Below, one piece after another: positions 1-8,685 of a DNA stretch of 54,267 bases. This DNA comes from Vicinamibacteraceae bacterium. GTDB lineage: Bacteria; Acidobacteriota; Thermoanaerobaculia; Multivoradales; Multivoraceae. The translations under genes were made by a program, and so were the position numbers. How positions within the stretch are numbered: the stretch's first letter is position 1; every line of letters begins with the position of its first letter. The DNA lies in NCBI GenBank assembly GCA_012270995.1, contig JAAXHG010000147.1, positions 1 to 54,267 on the forward strand, given 5' to 3'. Under the pieces are notes generated by a model. It did not search any database and had not been told where the DNA came from. It worked only from the letters and a program-made list of their open reading frames with translations.

Positions 1-401
1 GCACTCCGCGCGAGACGCACTCGCGCTCGACCCCAAGGGGCATGGCCTGCCTCTCCATCGCGCTACCCGCTTCAACCGGGAGGCATCGGCCAACCGCCGG
101 CGGAGGACGGGCGGCGCCCGGAACGGACTCCGTCGACTTGCAACCAGCTTGATGGACCGACGCGGAGGCGTCGTTGGCAAGGGGGGGAGCAGGCCGGACA
201 AGCCGCTCGGCGAACCGTACGTAACGGTCCGGAAGGCGGCCATGACGTAGAGGACAATCGAAGAGGGGCACTTCGCGCTCGGTCTTTCCAGCTAAAGCCC
301 CGGAACCCTACTTCGCGTCGCCTTCGCTGACAAGCCTCGCCTCGTCCCAAAGCCGCGCTTCGATCGCCTGGGCAACGGTCATCGACTGGTAGTCTACGGC
401 C
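1..401. other. Leading 400 bases, no gene supported
   Basis: I see no protein with recognisable family features here. Open frames on both strands have the arginine- and proline-rich composition typical of random GC-rich sequence. There is a small imperfect palindrome near 214-228 (ACCGT-ACGTA-ACGGT) and a short hairpin near 156-170 (GACGC/GCGTC). The last bases carry a CCATGG in which the start codon of the downstream Uma2-type gene overlaps an ATG on the other strand. Confidence 0.4.
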
Positions 402-1352
402 ATGGCCGACGGCGGCATCTCGGGCCCGTTGACGCTGGCCGTGGACGCGGAAGGCTGGCCGCTCGACGTTGCCGACTTCCCCGGCTGCGAGGCGGTCCGC
501 GTTCCCCGCGAGCGAATCGAGGACCACGAGAGCCGGGTCGAGTACTGGGACAGCCTTACCGAGACCGCGATGGTGGTCCGAGAGCCGACGTCGCCCTTCC
601 ACGAGAGGCCTTCGCAGCGGCTGGCGCGGCTGGCCGAACGCATCGCCGCTTCGAGCGGGTCGATCATCGAGACCTTCGGCGCGTCGGATCTCGTGCGTGC
701 GTTCGCCGACGGCAGGGCTAGGGTGCTCATGCAGGCCGACCAGGTTCTCTATCTCGATCCTCCGACCGAAGCGGAACTGGGCCCGAAGATCGACGTTGAC
801 AACGACAGGCTGCCGGACGTGGTCCTCGAGGTCGACTACTCGACGGACGTCCGGCCCGGCAAGCTGCCGCGGTACGAGGCCTGGGGCTTCCCGGAGGTCT
901 GGGTCGACGTGCCCGACGAGCGCTCCGCGAGCCGCCCGCGGTCACGACCGTCTGGCCTTACGATTCACGTCCTCGTCGACGGCCGCTTCAGCACGGCGAC
1001 ACAGAGCCGCGCCTTTCCGGGCTGGACGGCCGCCGAGATCCACCGCGCGCTCAACGAGCACGCGCCTTCCGCCGAGAGCCATGCCGTCCTGCGCCGGGTC
1101 GGACGCGCACTCGGCAAACTGGAAGGAACCGGACCGGACGACGACCCTTGGCTTCGGAGCGAACGCGACGAAGGCCGAAGCGAGGGCTTCGTTGCAGCCG
1201 CCCTCGCGCTGCTCGATAGCCGGGACATCCCGTACTCGCATGAACTGGCGTTCCGTCTCCGGCAGGTCGCCGACCGATCGCCGAAAGACCTGATCGCCGC
1301 GGCCAGAGCATGCACCGACGCCGACGACCTCCTGAGGCGGCTGCCGGGCTGA
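402..1352 (+). CDS. Uma2-family putative endonuclease (PD-(D/E)XK fold)
   Basis: This 316-residue protein resembles the Uma2/DUF820 family, which is predicted to adopt a restriction-endonuclease-like fold but has no firmly known substrate. The diagnostic stretch is around residues 140-180: PDVVLEVDYSTD, then a lysine (GKLPRYEAWG), then FPEVWVDVPD. This matches the family pattern of strand, acidic residue, lysine, helix and a final WLVD-like strand. The last ~90 residues are charged and helical and look like the accessory tail seen on many Uma2 proteins. The start is the ATG at 402, with only a weak ribosome-binding site; an earlier start is not obvious. No restriction methylase or toxin partner is nearby. 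Family assignment is fairly sure, function is not. Confidence 0.75.
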   Translation: MADGGISGPLTLAVDAEGWPLDVADFPGCEAVRVPRERIEDHESRVEYWDSLTETAMVVREPTSPFHERPSQRLARLAERIAASSGSIIETFGASDLVRAFADGRARVLMQADQVLYLDPPTEAELGPKIDVDNDRLPDVVLEVDYSTDVRPGKLPRYEAWGFPEVWVDVPDERSASRPRSRPSGLTIHVLVDGRFSTATQSRAFPGWTAAEIHRALNEHAPSAESHAVLRRVGRALGKLEGTGPDDDPWLRSERDEGRSEGFVAAALALLDSRDIPYSHELAFRLRQVADRSPKDLIAAARACTDADDLLRRLPG

Positions 1353-1485
1353 ACGCCGGGGAGATCGCCACGCTGGCCGAACGGGGCGTCGTCTTGGGCA
1401 GGCTCCGGCCGATTCGCTGCACGCGGCAAACGCGACTACAATCTCCTCTCCCCTACCGAACGGCCCTCGGCCCAGGAGACCCTCC

Positions 1486-2715
1486 ATGGACTTTCAGGAC
1501 TCACCGCAGGAATCCGCCTTCCGCGCCAAGGCGCGCGCCTGGCTCGAAGCGAACGCCGAACCCCTGCCCCCCGGCGCCACGTCGCGGTTCGACGGCCTGC
1601 CCGAGCAGGAAGGTCTGGCCGCGATGAAGGAGTGGCAGCAGAAGAAGTACGACGACGGCTGGGCCTGCATCACCTGGCCGAAGGAACACGGCGGCCGCGG
1701 GGCCACCTTCATGGAGGGAGTGATCTGGACCCAGGAAGAGGCAAAGTTCGACGTGCCGGCCGGCTACCTCGGCATCGGCCACGGGACCTGCGCGCCGGCA
1801 ATCATGGCCCACGGCACGCAAGAGCAGAAGCGCCGCTACCTGCCCAAGCTGGCAAGCGGAGAGGAGGTCTGGTGCCAGCTCTTCTCCGAACCGGGAGCCG
1901 GTTCCGATCTGGCGGGGCTACGGACCCGCGCCGAGCGCGACGGCGACGAATGGGTGGTCAACGGCCAGAAGGTCTGGAACTCGGGCGCCCACTACGCCGA
2001 CTGGGGCATCCTCGTCACGCGGCACGATCCAAGCGTGCCCAAGCACAAGGGGCTGACCTTCTTCGTCGTCGACATGAAGTCGCCGGGCATCGACCCACGG
2101 CCGATCCGGCAGATTCCGGGCAGCTCGGAGTTCAACGAGGTCTTCTTGCAGAACGTCCGGATCCCCGATCACAACCGCCTCGGCGAGGTCGGCGCCGGCT
2201 GGCAGGTGGCGATCACGACGCTGATGAACGAGCGCCACGGCCGCTACCAGATGACGCCCGACTGGAGCGACGCTCTTCGCCTCGCCTCGGAACTCGAGAT
2301 CGACGGCGAACCTGCGGCGAACCAGAGTTCGGTGCGCGAGCGGATCGCCGACTGGTACGTCCAGTGCCGGGGCGTCGAGCTGACCTTCATGCGCACCCTG
2401 ACGGCCATCTCGCAGGGCAAGCAGCCGGGGCCCGAGAACTCGATCTGCAAGGTGATCACCGCCAGCGCCCGGCAGGACATCGCCTCGTTCGCCGCCGACC
2501 TGCTCGACTCCGCGGGCGCCGTCAGCGGCCGCGAGGACGCCCCCTCGGCCGGCATGTTCCACTACGCCTACCTGGCTGCGCCGGGCATGCGGATCGCCGC
2601 CGGTACCGACGAGATCCTGCGCAACATCATCGCCGAGCGCGTCCTCACCCTGCCCGGCGAGATCCGCGTCGACCGCGACCGAGCGTTCAGCGACATTCCG
2701 ACCGGCGCGAACTGA
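1486..2715 (+). CDS. Acyl-CoA dehydrogenase family protein
   Basis: A flavoprotein of 409 residues that would oxidise an acyl-CoA to the 2,3-enoyl-CoA and pass electrons to ETF. The N-terminal helical domain begins DFQDSPQESAFRAKARAWLE. The FAD/substrate motif CQLFSEPGAGSDLAGLRTRA and the strand VNGQKVWNSGAHYADW are at residues ~125-175. The C-terminal signature GTDEILRNIIAERVL is near the end. Length fits the family. An AGGAGA ribosome-binding site lies about 9 bases before the ATG. The gene stands alone and converges on the next gene after a 37-base gap. The sequence resembles acyl-CoA dehydrogenases of steroid or branched-chain catabolism more than short-chain ones, but substrate cannot be told from sequence. 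Confidence 0.93.
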   Translation: MDFQDSPQESAFRAKARAWLEANAEPLPPGATSRFDGLPEQEGLAAMKEWQQKKYDDGWACITWPKEHGGRGATFMEGVIWTQEEAKFDVPAGYLGIGHGTCAPAIMAHGTQEQKRRYLPKLASGEEVWCQLFSEPGAGSDLAGLRTRAERDGDEWVVNGQKVWNSGAHYADWGILVTRHDPSVPKHKGLTFFVVDMKSPGIDPRPIRQIPGSSEFNEVFLQNVRIPDHNRLGEVGAGWQVAITTLMNERHGRYQMTPDWSDALRLASELEIDGEPAANQSSVRERIADWYVQCRGVELTFMRTLTAISQGKQPGPENSICKVITASARQDIASFAADLLDSAGAVSGREDAPSAGMFHYAYLAAPGMRIAAGTDEILRNIIAERVLTLPGEIRVDRDRAFSDIPTGAN

Positions 2716-2752
2716 CCCGGTTGGGATCGCCGCTCGCGGTCCTGCGCCGTGC

Positions 2753-3517
2753 CTAGCCGCTGTCCCGGCGGTCGTAAATCCGCCTGTAGGAGGCGGTCCC
2801 GCCATCGCCACCGAACTGGAGCTGGGTCAGGACGACCAACTGGCCCTTCTTGTTGACGCTGTACTCCTGGATCTGGAGGGCCTCCCCGCGTCCCCGGTTC
2901 CTGGTCACCAGCTTCTTTTTTTTCCAGAAGGCCTGAATCTCACGCCCCTGACCCACCCCGTACCACTCGCGATCCGTCCGCAGGACAAGGGCCAGCCCCC
3001 GGGAGTCCGTGATCCGAAGTCCACCCTCGAGCATGTCGATGGTCAGAGCCTCCGCTCCGGCGCTCATGCCGCGGGCCATCGCAGGCCCACCGCCACGATC
3101 GCCTCCGCCACCGGGGCCGCCTCCGGCTCCTCCGGCGCCAGCAGGCGCCCCGCCAGCGCCACCGCCGCCACCGCCACGACCACCGGCAGCGCCGCCTCCC
3201 CCACGACCGCCACCACCGACAGCAGCTCCGCCGCCTGAACCACCCCGGCCACCGACGCCGGTCCCGCCGCCGCGGCCGCTGAAGCCGCCATCACCGGCCA
3301 CACCGCGCGACCTCCTGAACCGCTGCATCATCTGCTGCGGGTCGTCACTCTCCTCCTCGTTGAGAACCCACTCCCCACTCAAATCCGCCCACGGCTGCAC
3401 CGCCTCGACCGGCTCTCCGACCCCAAGGGACACCGCAGCGGCCAGGGCGACAACAGCCACCCACCGCCCGATAGCCCACAGAGACGAACGGAACGATCGC
3501 AACTCTCTCATCGTCAT
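2753..3517 (-). CDS. Secreted glycine-rich hypothetical protein
   Basis: A 254-residue protein with a clear signal peptide (residues ~1-38; core WVAVVALAAAVSLGVG). The mature start contains DLSGEWVLNEEESDDPQQMM, a 'DLSGxWxLNxxxSD' motif I associate with acidobacterial secreted proteins. Residues ~75-150 are low-complexity Gly/Ala/Arg with many GG repeats. The C-terminal ~100 residues look folded and beta-rich (LRITDSRGLALVLRTDREWY and LVVLTQLQFGGDGG). A GGGGAGA ribosome-binding site precedes the ATG at 3517. The repeats make part of the opposite strand look like a proline-rich open frame, which I reject. Function unknown; likely periplasmic or surface. Confidence 0.75.
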   Translation of the reverse strand: MTMRELRSFRSSLWAIGRWVAVVALAAAVSLGVGEPVEAVQPWADLSGEWVLNEEESDDPQQMMQRFRRSRGVAGDGGFSGRGGGTGVGGRGGSGGGAAVGGGGRGGGGAAGGRGGGGGGAGGAPAGAGGAGGGPGGGGDRGGGPAMARGMSAGAEALTIDMLEGGLRITDSRGLALVLRTDREWYGVGQGREIQAFWKKKKLVTRNRGRGEALQIQEYSVNKKGQLVVLTQLQFGGDGGTASYRRIYDRRDSG

Positions 3518-3719
3518 GTCTCCCCTCTTTCTTGGTTCCCCACCAAGCCTACCCTCACGTGACCCTTGCGGCGACGCCGACGCCCTGCCGAAACCGTCCA
3601 GCCCGGTCCGGGGCCGGAGGGGTCAGATCCCAGGTGCCTCTGAACGAGCGACGGCTGACGACACTTCACAAACCACAGCCAGCCCCGCCGTTCCGACGCG
3701 GTTCAGTCCGCGCCGGAGG

Positions 3720-3939
3720 CCGGAGGGGAGGATCCCAGCGAGGCTGTCGGCAAGCGACGGCCCATGCCCTCTCATCGACCGACACCTAACCGGAGCGCAG
3801 CCGACCGCAGCGAGCACCAACCTTCCATCTACTCAGGAAGTGCGAACCCGGGTGGCGCGGTCCGCGCCACCCGTGATCCAGTCCGTGCGCCCGTCATCGG
3901 GCGCACGGATGACGCCGCCGCTGGGACCCTCCCCTCCGG
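3720..3939. repeat. Inverted-repeat (MITE-like) element, copy 1
   Basis: A 220-bp intergenic element bounded by 21-bp inverted arms at 3720-3740 and 3919-3939 (CCGGAGGGGAGGATCCCAGCG, one mismatch between arms). A short match of the flanks (GTCCGC at 3706-3711, GCGGAC at 3948-3953) suggests the palindrome once extended further. Its interior closely matches the element at 48793-48970, including a conserved block around ACCGGAGCGCAGCCGACCGC. This copy carries an extra block of about 60 bases holding two hairpins: 3850-3860 with 3862-3872, and 3882-3893 with 3898-3909. It lies upstream of the glycine-rich gene and downstream of trkA. The rest of the 3518-3973 gap shows nothing I can name. Confidence 0.75.
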
Positions 3940-3973
3940 GCGCAGGAGCGGACGGGTGAGTCCGACACTCGAG

Positions 3974-5365
3974 CTAGCTGGCGACCTCGCTCTCGCTGCC
4001 CGGAAACAGCAGCCGCGCCATCTGGGTCTGGGAGCGGTGGACGAACAGGATGACCTGGTCATCGGCACGCAGCATGTTGCTGCGCTCGGGCATGAACACG
4101 CGGTCGCCTCTCACCACCGCTCCGACGATCAGGCCCCGCGGCGCCTGGAGGTCGGCCAGGGTGGCGCCGGCCGCCGGGCTGGCCTCGTGGATCACCCGCT
4201 GCACCACCTGGAGGGCGCCGTCCGCGAGGTTGACCAGGTTCGCCTTGTAGCCGTTGGCGACGAAGTTGCGGACGTGGTCGATCGCCAGGGAGTGAGGCGA
4301 CACGAGCTCGACTTCGCCGACCCGTTGCCACAGCCGGCTGGTCGTGTGGTGGATCAGGGCCACGACCTGGCCCACGCCCAACTCCTGGGCGATCAACCCG
4401 GCGACCACGTTGCTGTCGTCGTGGCTGGTGGCCGCGATGAGTACATCGGCCCGGCCCAGTCCCTCGCTCTCCATCGTCGCGGCGTCGATCGGGTCCGCGT
4501 GTAGAACCTCGACATCGGGAAACGACCGCGCCAGGTACTCCGCCCGCCGGCGGTCCCGCTCGATCCAGCGCAGCCGCTTGACCTGGTTGCGCAGCGCCTT
4601 GACGACGGCCACCGCGGCCGAGCTGCCGCCGGCGATAGCGACGGTACGGGGCGCCTGGAGTTGGGAGGCGAACAGCTTCTCCACCTCGTGGGTCGTTTGG
4701 GTACGACAAAGGACCATGGCCAGTCCACCCGGGGCGGCGCGCAGGTCCGGCCCCGGAATCGAGAGTTCGTGCTCCGCATCGAAGTAGCCGACGATCCGCG
4801 CGCCCTCCGGCAAGGGTATCTTGCTCATCGGCACCCGGGCGACGGTGCTGTCCTCCTGCACCTGGATCGTGCGCAGTTCGAAGCGCCCCTTGGCCAGATA
4901 GTCCACCTCGTGAGTGTGATGGCCGAGCACCACGTTCAGGATGGCGTTCGTCGCCAGACTCTGAGGAGACAACAGCAGGTCGGCCCCGAACAGACGCTCG
5001 TAGGACCGCCGGTAGGTCGTCAGATCTTCCGAGGTATCGACGCGTGCAACACACCTCCTGGCGCCCAGGCTACGGGCGATCACCGACGCGACCAGGTTCG
5101 CTTCCTCGGACGAGGAAGCCGCGATGAAGAGGTCCGCGGCGCCTACCCGAGCCCGCTCCAGCACGGCCTGTTGGGCGCCGTTGCCGACAACGAAGGCGGC
5201 GTCGAGCTCCTCCTCGATCCGGCGCCCCTTGTCCGGATCGGTGTCGATGAGCGTCAGGCTCCGACCGTCCCGCCCGAAGGCCTCGGCGATGTGGAATCCC
5301 ATGTCGCCGATCCCCATGACGCAGTAGTGGCCTTCCGAACTCACCGCACGTCGAGCATAAGCCAC
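3974..5365 (-). CDS. trkA: TrkA-type potassium uptake regulatory protein (double RCK)
   Basis: A 463-residue cytoplasmic protein that would bind NAD(H) and gate a Trk/Ktr potassium channel. It contains two RCK units. The first TrkA-N Rossmann domain starts at ~residue 15 (CVMGIGDMGFHIAEAF, then an acidic residue ending strand 2, LTLIDTD) and is followed by a TrkA-C domain. A second TrkA-N starts near 235 (TVAIAGGSSAAVAVVKAL, then WIERD) and is again followed by TrkA-C at the end (GLIVGAVVRGDRVFMP). This is the layout and length of classical TrkA. In the second domain the glycine loop is GGSSA rather than GxGxxG, so it may bind nucleotide weakly. No trkH/ktrB channel gene is in the window. Confidence 0.9.
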   Translation of the reverse strand: MAYARRAVSSEGHYCVMGIGDMGFHIAEAFGRDGRSLTLIDTDPDKGRRIEEELDAAFVVGNGAQQAVLERARVGAADLFIAASSSEEANLVASVIARSLGARRCVARVDTSEDLTTYRRSYERLFGADLLLSPQSLATNAILNVVLGHHTHEVDYLAKGRFELRTIQVQEDSTVARVPMSKIPLPEGARIVGYFDAEHELSIPGPDLRAAPGGLAMVLCRTQTTHEVEKLFASQLQAPRTVAIAGGSSAAVAVVKALRNQVKRLRWIERDRRRAEYLARSFPDVEVLHADPIDAATMESEGLGRADVLIAATSHDDSNVVAGLIAQELGVGQVVALIHHTTSRLWQRVGEVELVSPHSLAIDHVRNFVANGYKANLVNLADGALQVVQRVIHEASPAAGATLADLQAPRGLIVGAVVRGDRVFMPERSNMLRADDQVILFVHRSQTQMARLLFPGSESEVAS

Positions 5366-5488
5366 CGTCCCGTTCGCGAGTCGTCGGGCGCGCGGACGAC
5401 AGCGGACGGCTCGTCCGCGACAGGCGGTCTGCTACGGTTCCCGCTTCCGCCCGCACCCAGAGGCGCCCCGCAACGACCGAGCGACGAT

Positions 5489-5908
5489 GTGAGCACACTG
5501 AAGACCCGCCGGAACGACGCCGACGTAGAGGAGTTCCTGGCCGCCGTCGAGAACAATCGACGGCGGGAGGACAGCTTCACCGTACTCCAGCTGATGAAGC
5601 GGATCACCGGCGAGGAAGCGAAGATGTGGGGTACGTCGATCGTAGGCTTCGGCAGCTACCACTACCGCTACGCGAGCGGCCGCGAAGGCGACTGGCCGCG
5701 CATCGGCTTCTCGCCGCGCAAGCAGAGCCTGACAATCTACGTCATGCCGGGTTTCTCGACCTATGACCACCTGCTGTCGCGGCTCGGCAAGCACCGGACG
5801 GGGAAGTCCTGCCTGTACGTCAACAAGCTGGCGGACATCGACATGGACGTTCTCGAGCAACTCGTCCGCACCTCGCTGGAGACGATGCGAGAGCGTTACC
5901 CCGAGTAA
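5489..5908 (+). CDS. DUF1801 (YdhG-like) domain protein
   Basis: A small protein of 139 residues matching the DUF1801/YdhG-like fold. Its signature is residues ~25-105: LMKRITGEEAKMWGTSIVGF, then HYRYASGREGDWPRIGFSPR and LTIYVMPGF. I chose the GTG at 5489, giving VSTLKTRRND, because the open frame upstream runs through the trkA 5' end in an implausible frame. An overlapping ATG at 5487 is out of frame and meets TGA at once. The gene ends 12 bases before the crotonase gene on the same strand, so they may be co-transcribed. The biochemical role of DUF1801 is unknown. Confidence 0.82.
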   Translation: MSTLKTRRNDADVEEFLAAVENNRRREDSFTVLQLMKRITGEEAKMWGTSIVGFGSYHYRYASGREGDWPRIGFSPRKQSLTIYVMPGFSTYDHLLSRLGKHRTGKSCLYVNKLADIDMDVLEQLVRTSLETMRERYPE

Positions 5909-5920
5909 ACGAGGACGCGA

Positions 5921-6718
5921 ATGAGCTACGAACGGATCCTGTTCGAACAGGACGGCAGTCTCGCCACGATCACGCTGAACCACCCGGAGGTGCTGAACGC
6001 CACGGACGCCCGGATGGTCGCCGAACTCGGCGACGCCGTGCTGCGCATCCGGGCGCCGGAAAGCGGCGTGCGCGCCCTGCTGCTCACCGGCGCGGGACGC
6101 GCCTTCTGTTCCGGCGCCAACCTCTCGGGCCGCGGCGGCGCGGCCGAAGGTGGCGTCAACCCCACCGCCCGCGAGAATCTGCGCAACAACTACCACCCCC
6201 TGCTGCTGTCGCTGCGCGACCTCGACATGCCGATCGTCACCGCCGTTCACGGGGCGGCGGCCGGCGTCGGCATGAGCTTCGCGTTGATCGGCGACCTGGT
6301 CTGCGCCTCGAAGCAGGCCTTCTTCCTGCAGGCGTTCGCCCGCATCGGACTGGTCCCCGACGGCGGCGCCACGTTCATGCTGCCGCGGTTGATCGGCTGG
6401 GGCCGCGCGGTGGAACTCTCCATGCTCGCCGAGCGTCTGCCGGCCGACAAGGCGTTCGAGTGGGGCCTGGTCAACCGCCTCTACGACGACCAGGAATCCT
6501 TGATGGAGGGCGCCGCCGAACTGGCTCACCGCCTGGCCAACGGTCCCCGCTCCCTGGCCATGATCCGCAAGGCGTACTGGGCCACCTGGCAGAACGTCTA
6601 CGAGCAGCAGCTCGACCTGGAGGCCAGGCTGCAGGCCGAGGCCGGCGCCACGGAGGACTCGCGCGAAGGAGTCCTCGCCTTTCTCGAGAAGCGGCCCGCC
6701 GAATTCAAGGGACGCTGA
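5921..6718 (+). CDS. Enoyl-CoA hydratase/isomerase (PaaG-like crotonase)
   Basis: A 265-residue crotonase-fold enzyme acting on a CoA thioester. Motifs: ALLLTGAGRAFCSGANLSGR (oxyanion-hole strand, ~residues 47-67), AAAGVGMSFALIGDLVCAS (second oxyanion glycine, ~110-128), and FARIGLVPDGGATFMLPRLI (~138-158). The PDGG in place of the PE(x)G-type second catalytic glutamate resembles PaaG-type isomerases rather than classical hydratases, so an isomerase activity is more likely. Length is typical. It starts at ATG 5921 after a GAGGACG ribosome-binding site and sits between the DUF1801 gene and the quinoprotein gene on the same strand, five bases from the latter. Confidence 0.9.
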   Translation: MSYERILFEQDGSLATITLNHPEVLNATDARMVAELGDAVLRIRAPESGVRALLLTGAGRAFCSGANLSGRGGAAEGGVNPTARENLRNNYHPLLLSLRDLDMPIVTAVHGAAAGVGMSFALIGDLVCASKQAFFLQAFARIGLVPDGGATFMLPRLIGWGRAVELSMLAERLPADKAFEWGLVNRLYDDQESLMEGAAELAHRLANGPRSLAMIRKAYWATWQNVYEQQLDLEARLQAEAGATEDSREGVLAFLEKRPAEFKGR

Positions 6719-6723
6719 TCCCG

Positions 6724-8676
6724 ATGCGCGCTCGTCTCTTCCTCGTCGCCGCGCTCACCTGCTCCACCGCCCTGGTCGCGCAGGAGACGATCGAGTGGCG
6801 CCACTACGCCGCCGACCGCGCCAGCACCAAGTACTCGCCGGCGGCCCGGATCGACTCGTCGAACGTGTCCGAACTTGTGGTCGCCTGGCGCTGGGTCACG
6901 CCCGACAGCCGGGTCGAAGCGCAGACCCTGGCCGGCGACCTCAAGGGCACGCCGCTGATGGTGAACGACACGCTGTACGCCGTTTCGGCCATGAACCTCG
7001 TGAGCGCCATAGACCCCGCGACCGGCGAAGAACTCTGGACCTACGACCCGAAGGCGTACGAACGCGGAATCCCGACCCACGGCGGCTTCACCCAGCGCGG
7101 CATCGAGTACTGGGAACACCGGGGGATGCAGCGGATCGTGCTGGTCACCGGCACCCACCAGCTCGTTTCGCTGGACGCGAAGACGGGCGAGCCGGACCTC
7201 GAGTTCGGCGAAGCCGGGATGGTCGACATGCGCGGCGACATCGGCCGGCCGGACCAGATGCGCGAGACCGGCGCCAACTCGCCCGGCATCGTCTGCGGCG
7301 ACACCGTTCTCATGGGCATGACGATCATGGACTTCTCCCTGACCCAGGAGATGCCGGCGGGCCACATCCGCGGCTACGACATCCGGACCGGGCGGAAGAA
7401 GTGGATCTTCCACACCGTGCCCCAGGGCGACGAGCCCGGCGCCGAGACCTGGCACGACGAATCCTGGCGCTACTCGGGCAACACCAACGTGTGGTCGTGG
7501 ATGAGCTGCGACGACGAGACGGGTTGGGTCTACTTCGGCACCGGCACGCCGACCAGCGACTACTACGGCGGACACCGCCACGGCAACAACCTCTACGCCG
7601 AGAGCCTGGTCGCCATCGACACCGCGACCGGCGAAAAGAAGTGGCACTTCCAGGCCGTGCGGCACGGGCTGTGGGACTACGACTTCCCCTGCGCGCCGAT
7701 CCTGCTCGACATCGAGGTAGACGGCAAACGGATCGAAGCGGTGGCCCAGGTCAGCAAGCAGGCCTTCACCTACGTCTTCGACCGCAAGACCGGCGAGCCC
7801 GTGTGGCCGATCGAGGAGCGCAAGGCGCCCGAGAGCCTCGTTCCCGGAGAATGGACCGCGAGCATGCAGCCTTTCCCCACCAGACCGCCGCCGTTCGACC
7901 GCCAGGGCGTCCGCGAAAGCGACCTGATCGACTTCACGCCGGAGCTGAAGGCGAAGGCGATCGAGATCTACCGGAAGACGCTCCTGGGAGGCCCGATGTT
8001 CACGCCGCCGACCCTGGCCGGCGAGAACCGGAGGGTGATGGCGCAACTTCCCGGCCAGGCGGGTGGCGCGAACTGGGGCGGTGCCGCCGTCGATCCGACC
8101 AGCGGCGTCCTGTTCGTGCCGTCGCAGACCCGGCTCGGCACGATGGCCCTGATCCCGCCAACGGCACGACAGCCCTCCGACCGCGACTACCTTCCGGCCT
8201 TCACGTTCCCCGCCGGCCCGGAAGGTCTGCCGCTCGTCAAGCCGCCCTGGAGCCGGCTCACCGCGATCGACCTGAACCGTGGCGAGATCCTCTGGCAAAC
8301 GCCGGTGGGCGACGGCCCCAGGGATCATCCGGCGCTTGCCGGCCTCGACCTCGGACCGCTCGGCGCCTGGCCGCTCGCCGGTCTCACGCCAGGCTGGCCG
8401 ATGGCGACCGCCACGCTCGTGTTCGTCGTCACCAGCGAGCAGGTTCCCGGCACGTACCAGGAGGGGCCCGGCGGCTTCACGTCGCTCGGTCCATCGACCG
8501 GTTTCCTGTACGCGTTCGACAAGGCGACCGGCGAAGAGGTCTGGCGAACCGAGCTGCCCGACACGCCGGGCGGCGGCCCGATGACCTACGTCGTCTCCGG
8601 ACGCCAGTTCATCGTCGTTCCCGTCGGCAAGCGCGGTCAGGAGCACTCCCTGGTCGCGTACGCCTTGCCGCGGTAG
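6724..8676 (+). CDS. Secreted PQQ-dependent quinoprotein dehydrogenase
   Basis: A 650-residue periplasmic beta-propeller dehydrogenase that would use pyrroloquinoline quinone to oxidise a sugar or alcohol. The ATG at 6724 gives a signal peptide (MRARLFLVAALTCSTALVAQ) followed directly by WRHYAADRASTKYSPAARID, the usual N-terminus of the family. Propeller 'W-docking' motifs recur, for example GEELWTYDPK, GEKKWHFQAV, GEPVWPIEER, GEILWQTPVG and GEEVWRTELP. GQAGGANWGGAAVDP is the typical late motif. No cytochrome c domain is fused, so electrons must leave through another carrier. An open frame continues upstream to 6460 but overlaps the crotonase gene, so the internal start is preferred. It converges on the nitroreductase gene. 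Substrate unknown. Confidence 0.92.
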   Translation: MRARLFLVAALTCSTALVAQETIEWRHYAADRASTKYSPAARIDSSNVSELVVAWRWVTPDSRVEAQTLAGDLKGTPLMVNDTLYAVSAMNLVSAIDPATGEELWTYDPKAYERGIPTHGGFTQRGIEYWEHRGMQRIVLVTGTHQLVSLDAKTGEPDLEFGEAGMVDMRGDIGRPDQMRETGANSPGIVCGDTVLMGMTIMDFSLTQEMPAGHIRGYDIRTGRKKWIFHTVPQGDEPGAETWHDESWRYSGNTNVWSWMSCDDETGWVYFGTGTPTSDYYGGHRHGNNLYAESLVAIDTATGEKKWHFQAVRHGLWDYDFPCAPILLDIEVDGKRIEAVAQVSKQAFTYVFDRKTGEPVWPIEERKAPESLVPGEWTASMQPFPTRPPPFDRQGVRESDLIDFTPELKAKAIEIYRKTLLGGPMFTPPTLAGENRRVMAQLPGQAGGANWGGAAVDPTSGVLFVPSQTRLGTMALIPPTARQPSDRDYLPAFTFPAGPEGLPLVKPPWSRLTAIDLNRGEILWQTPVGDGPRDHPALAGLDLGPLGAWPLAGLTPGWPMATATLVFVVTSEQVPGTYQEGPGGFTSLGPSTGFLYAFDKATGEEVWRTELPDTPGGGPMTYVVSGRQFIVVPVGKRGQEHSLVAYALPR

Positions 8677-8685
8677 CGGCGCCGA

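Noticed and set aside
308..403. A 31-residue minus-strand frame (MAVDYQSMTVAQAIEARLWD...) that looks protein-like
   Set aside because: No ribosome-binding site, its start codon overlaps the Uma2 start on the other strand, and no family match is evident.
3009..3959. Proline-rich open frame on the plus strand
   Set aside because: It is the mirror of the glycine-rich repeats of the real gene on the minus strand and runs on through the inverted-repeat element.
6598..8646. A 682-codon minus-strand open frame across the quinoprotein gene
   Set aside because: Antisense shadow in a GC-rich gene; no family features, while the plus strand has clear PQQ motifs.
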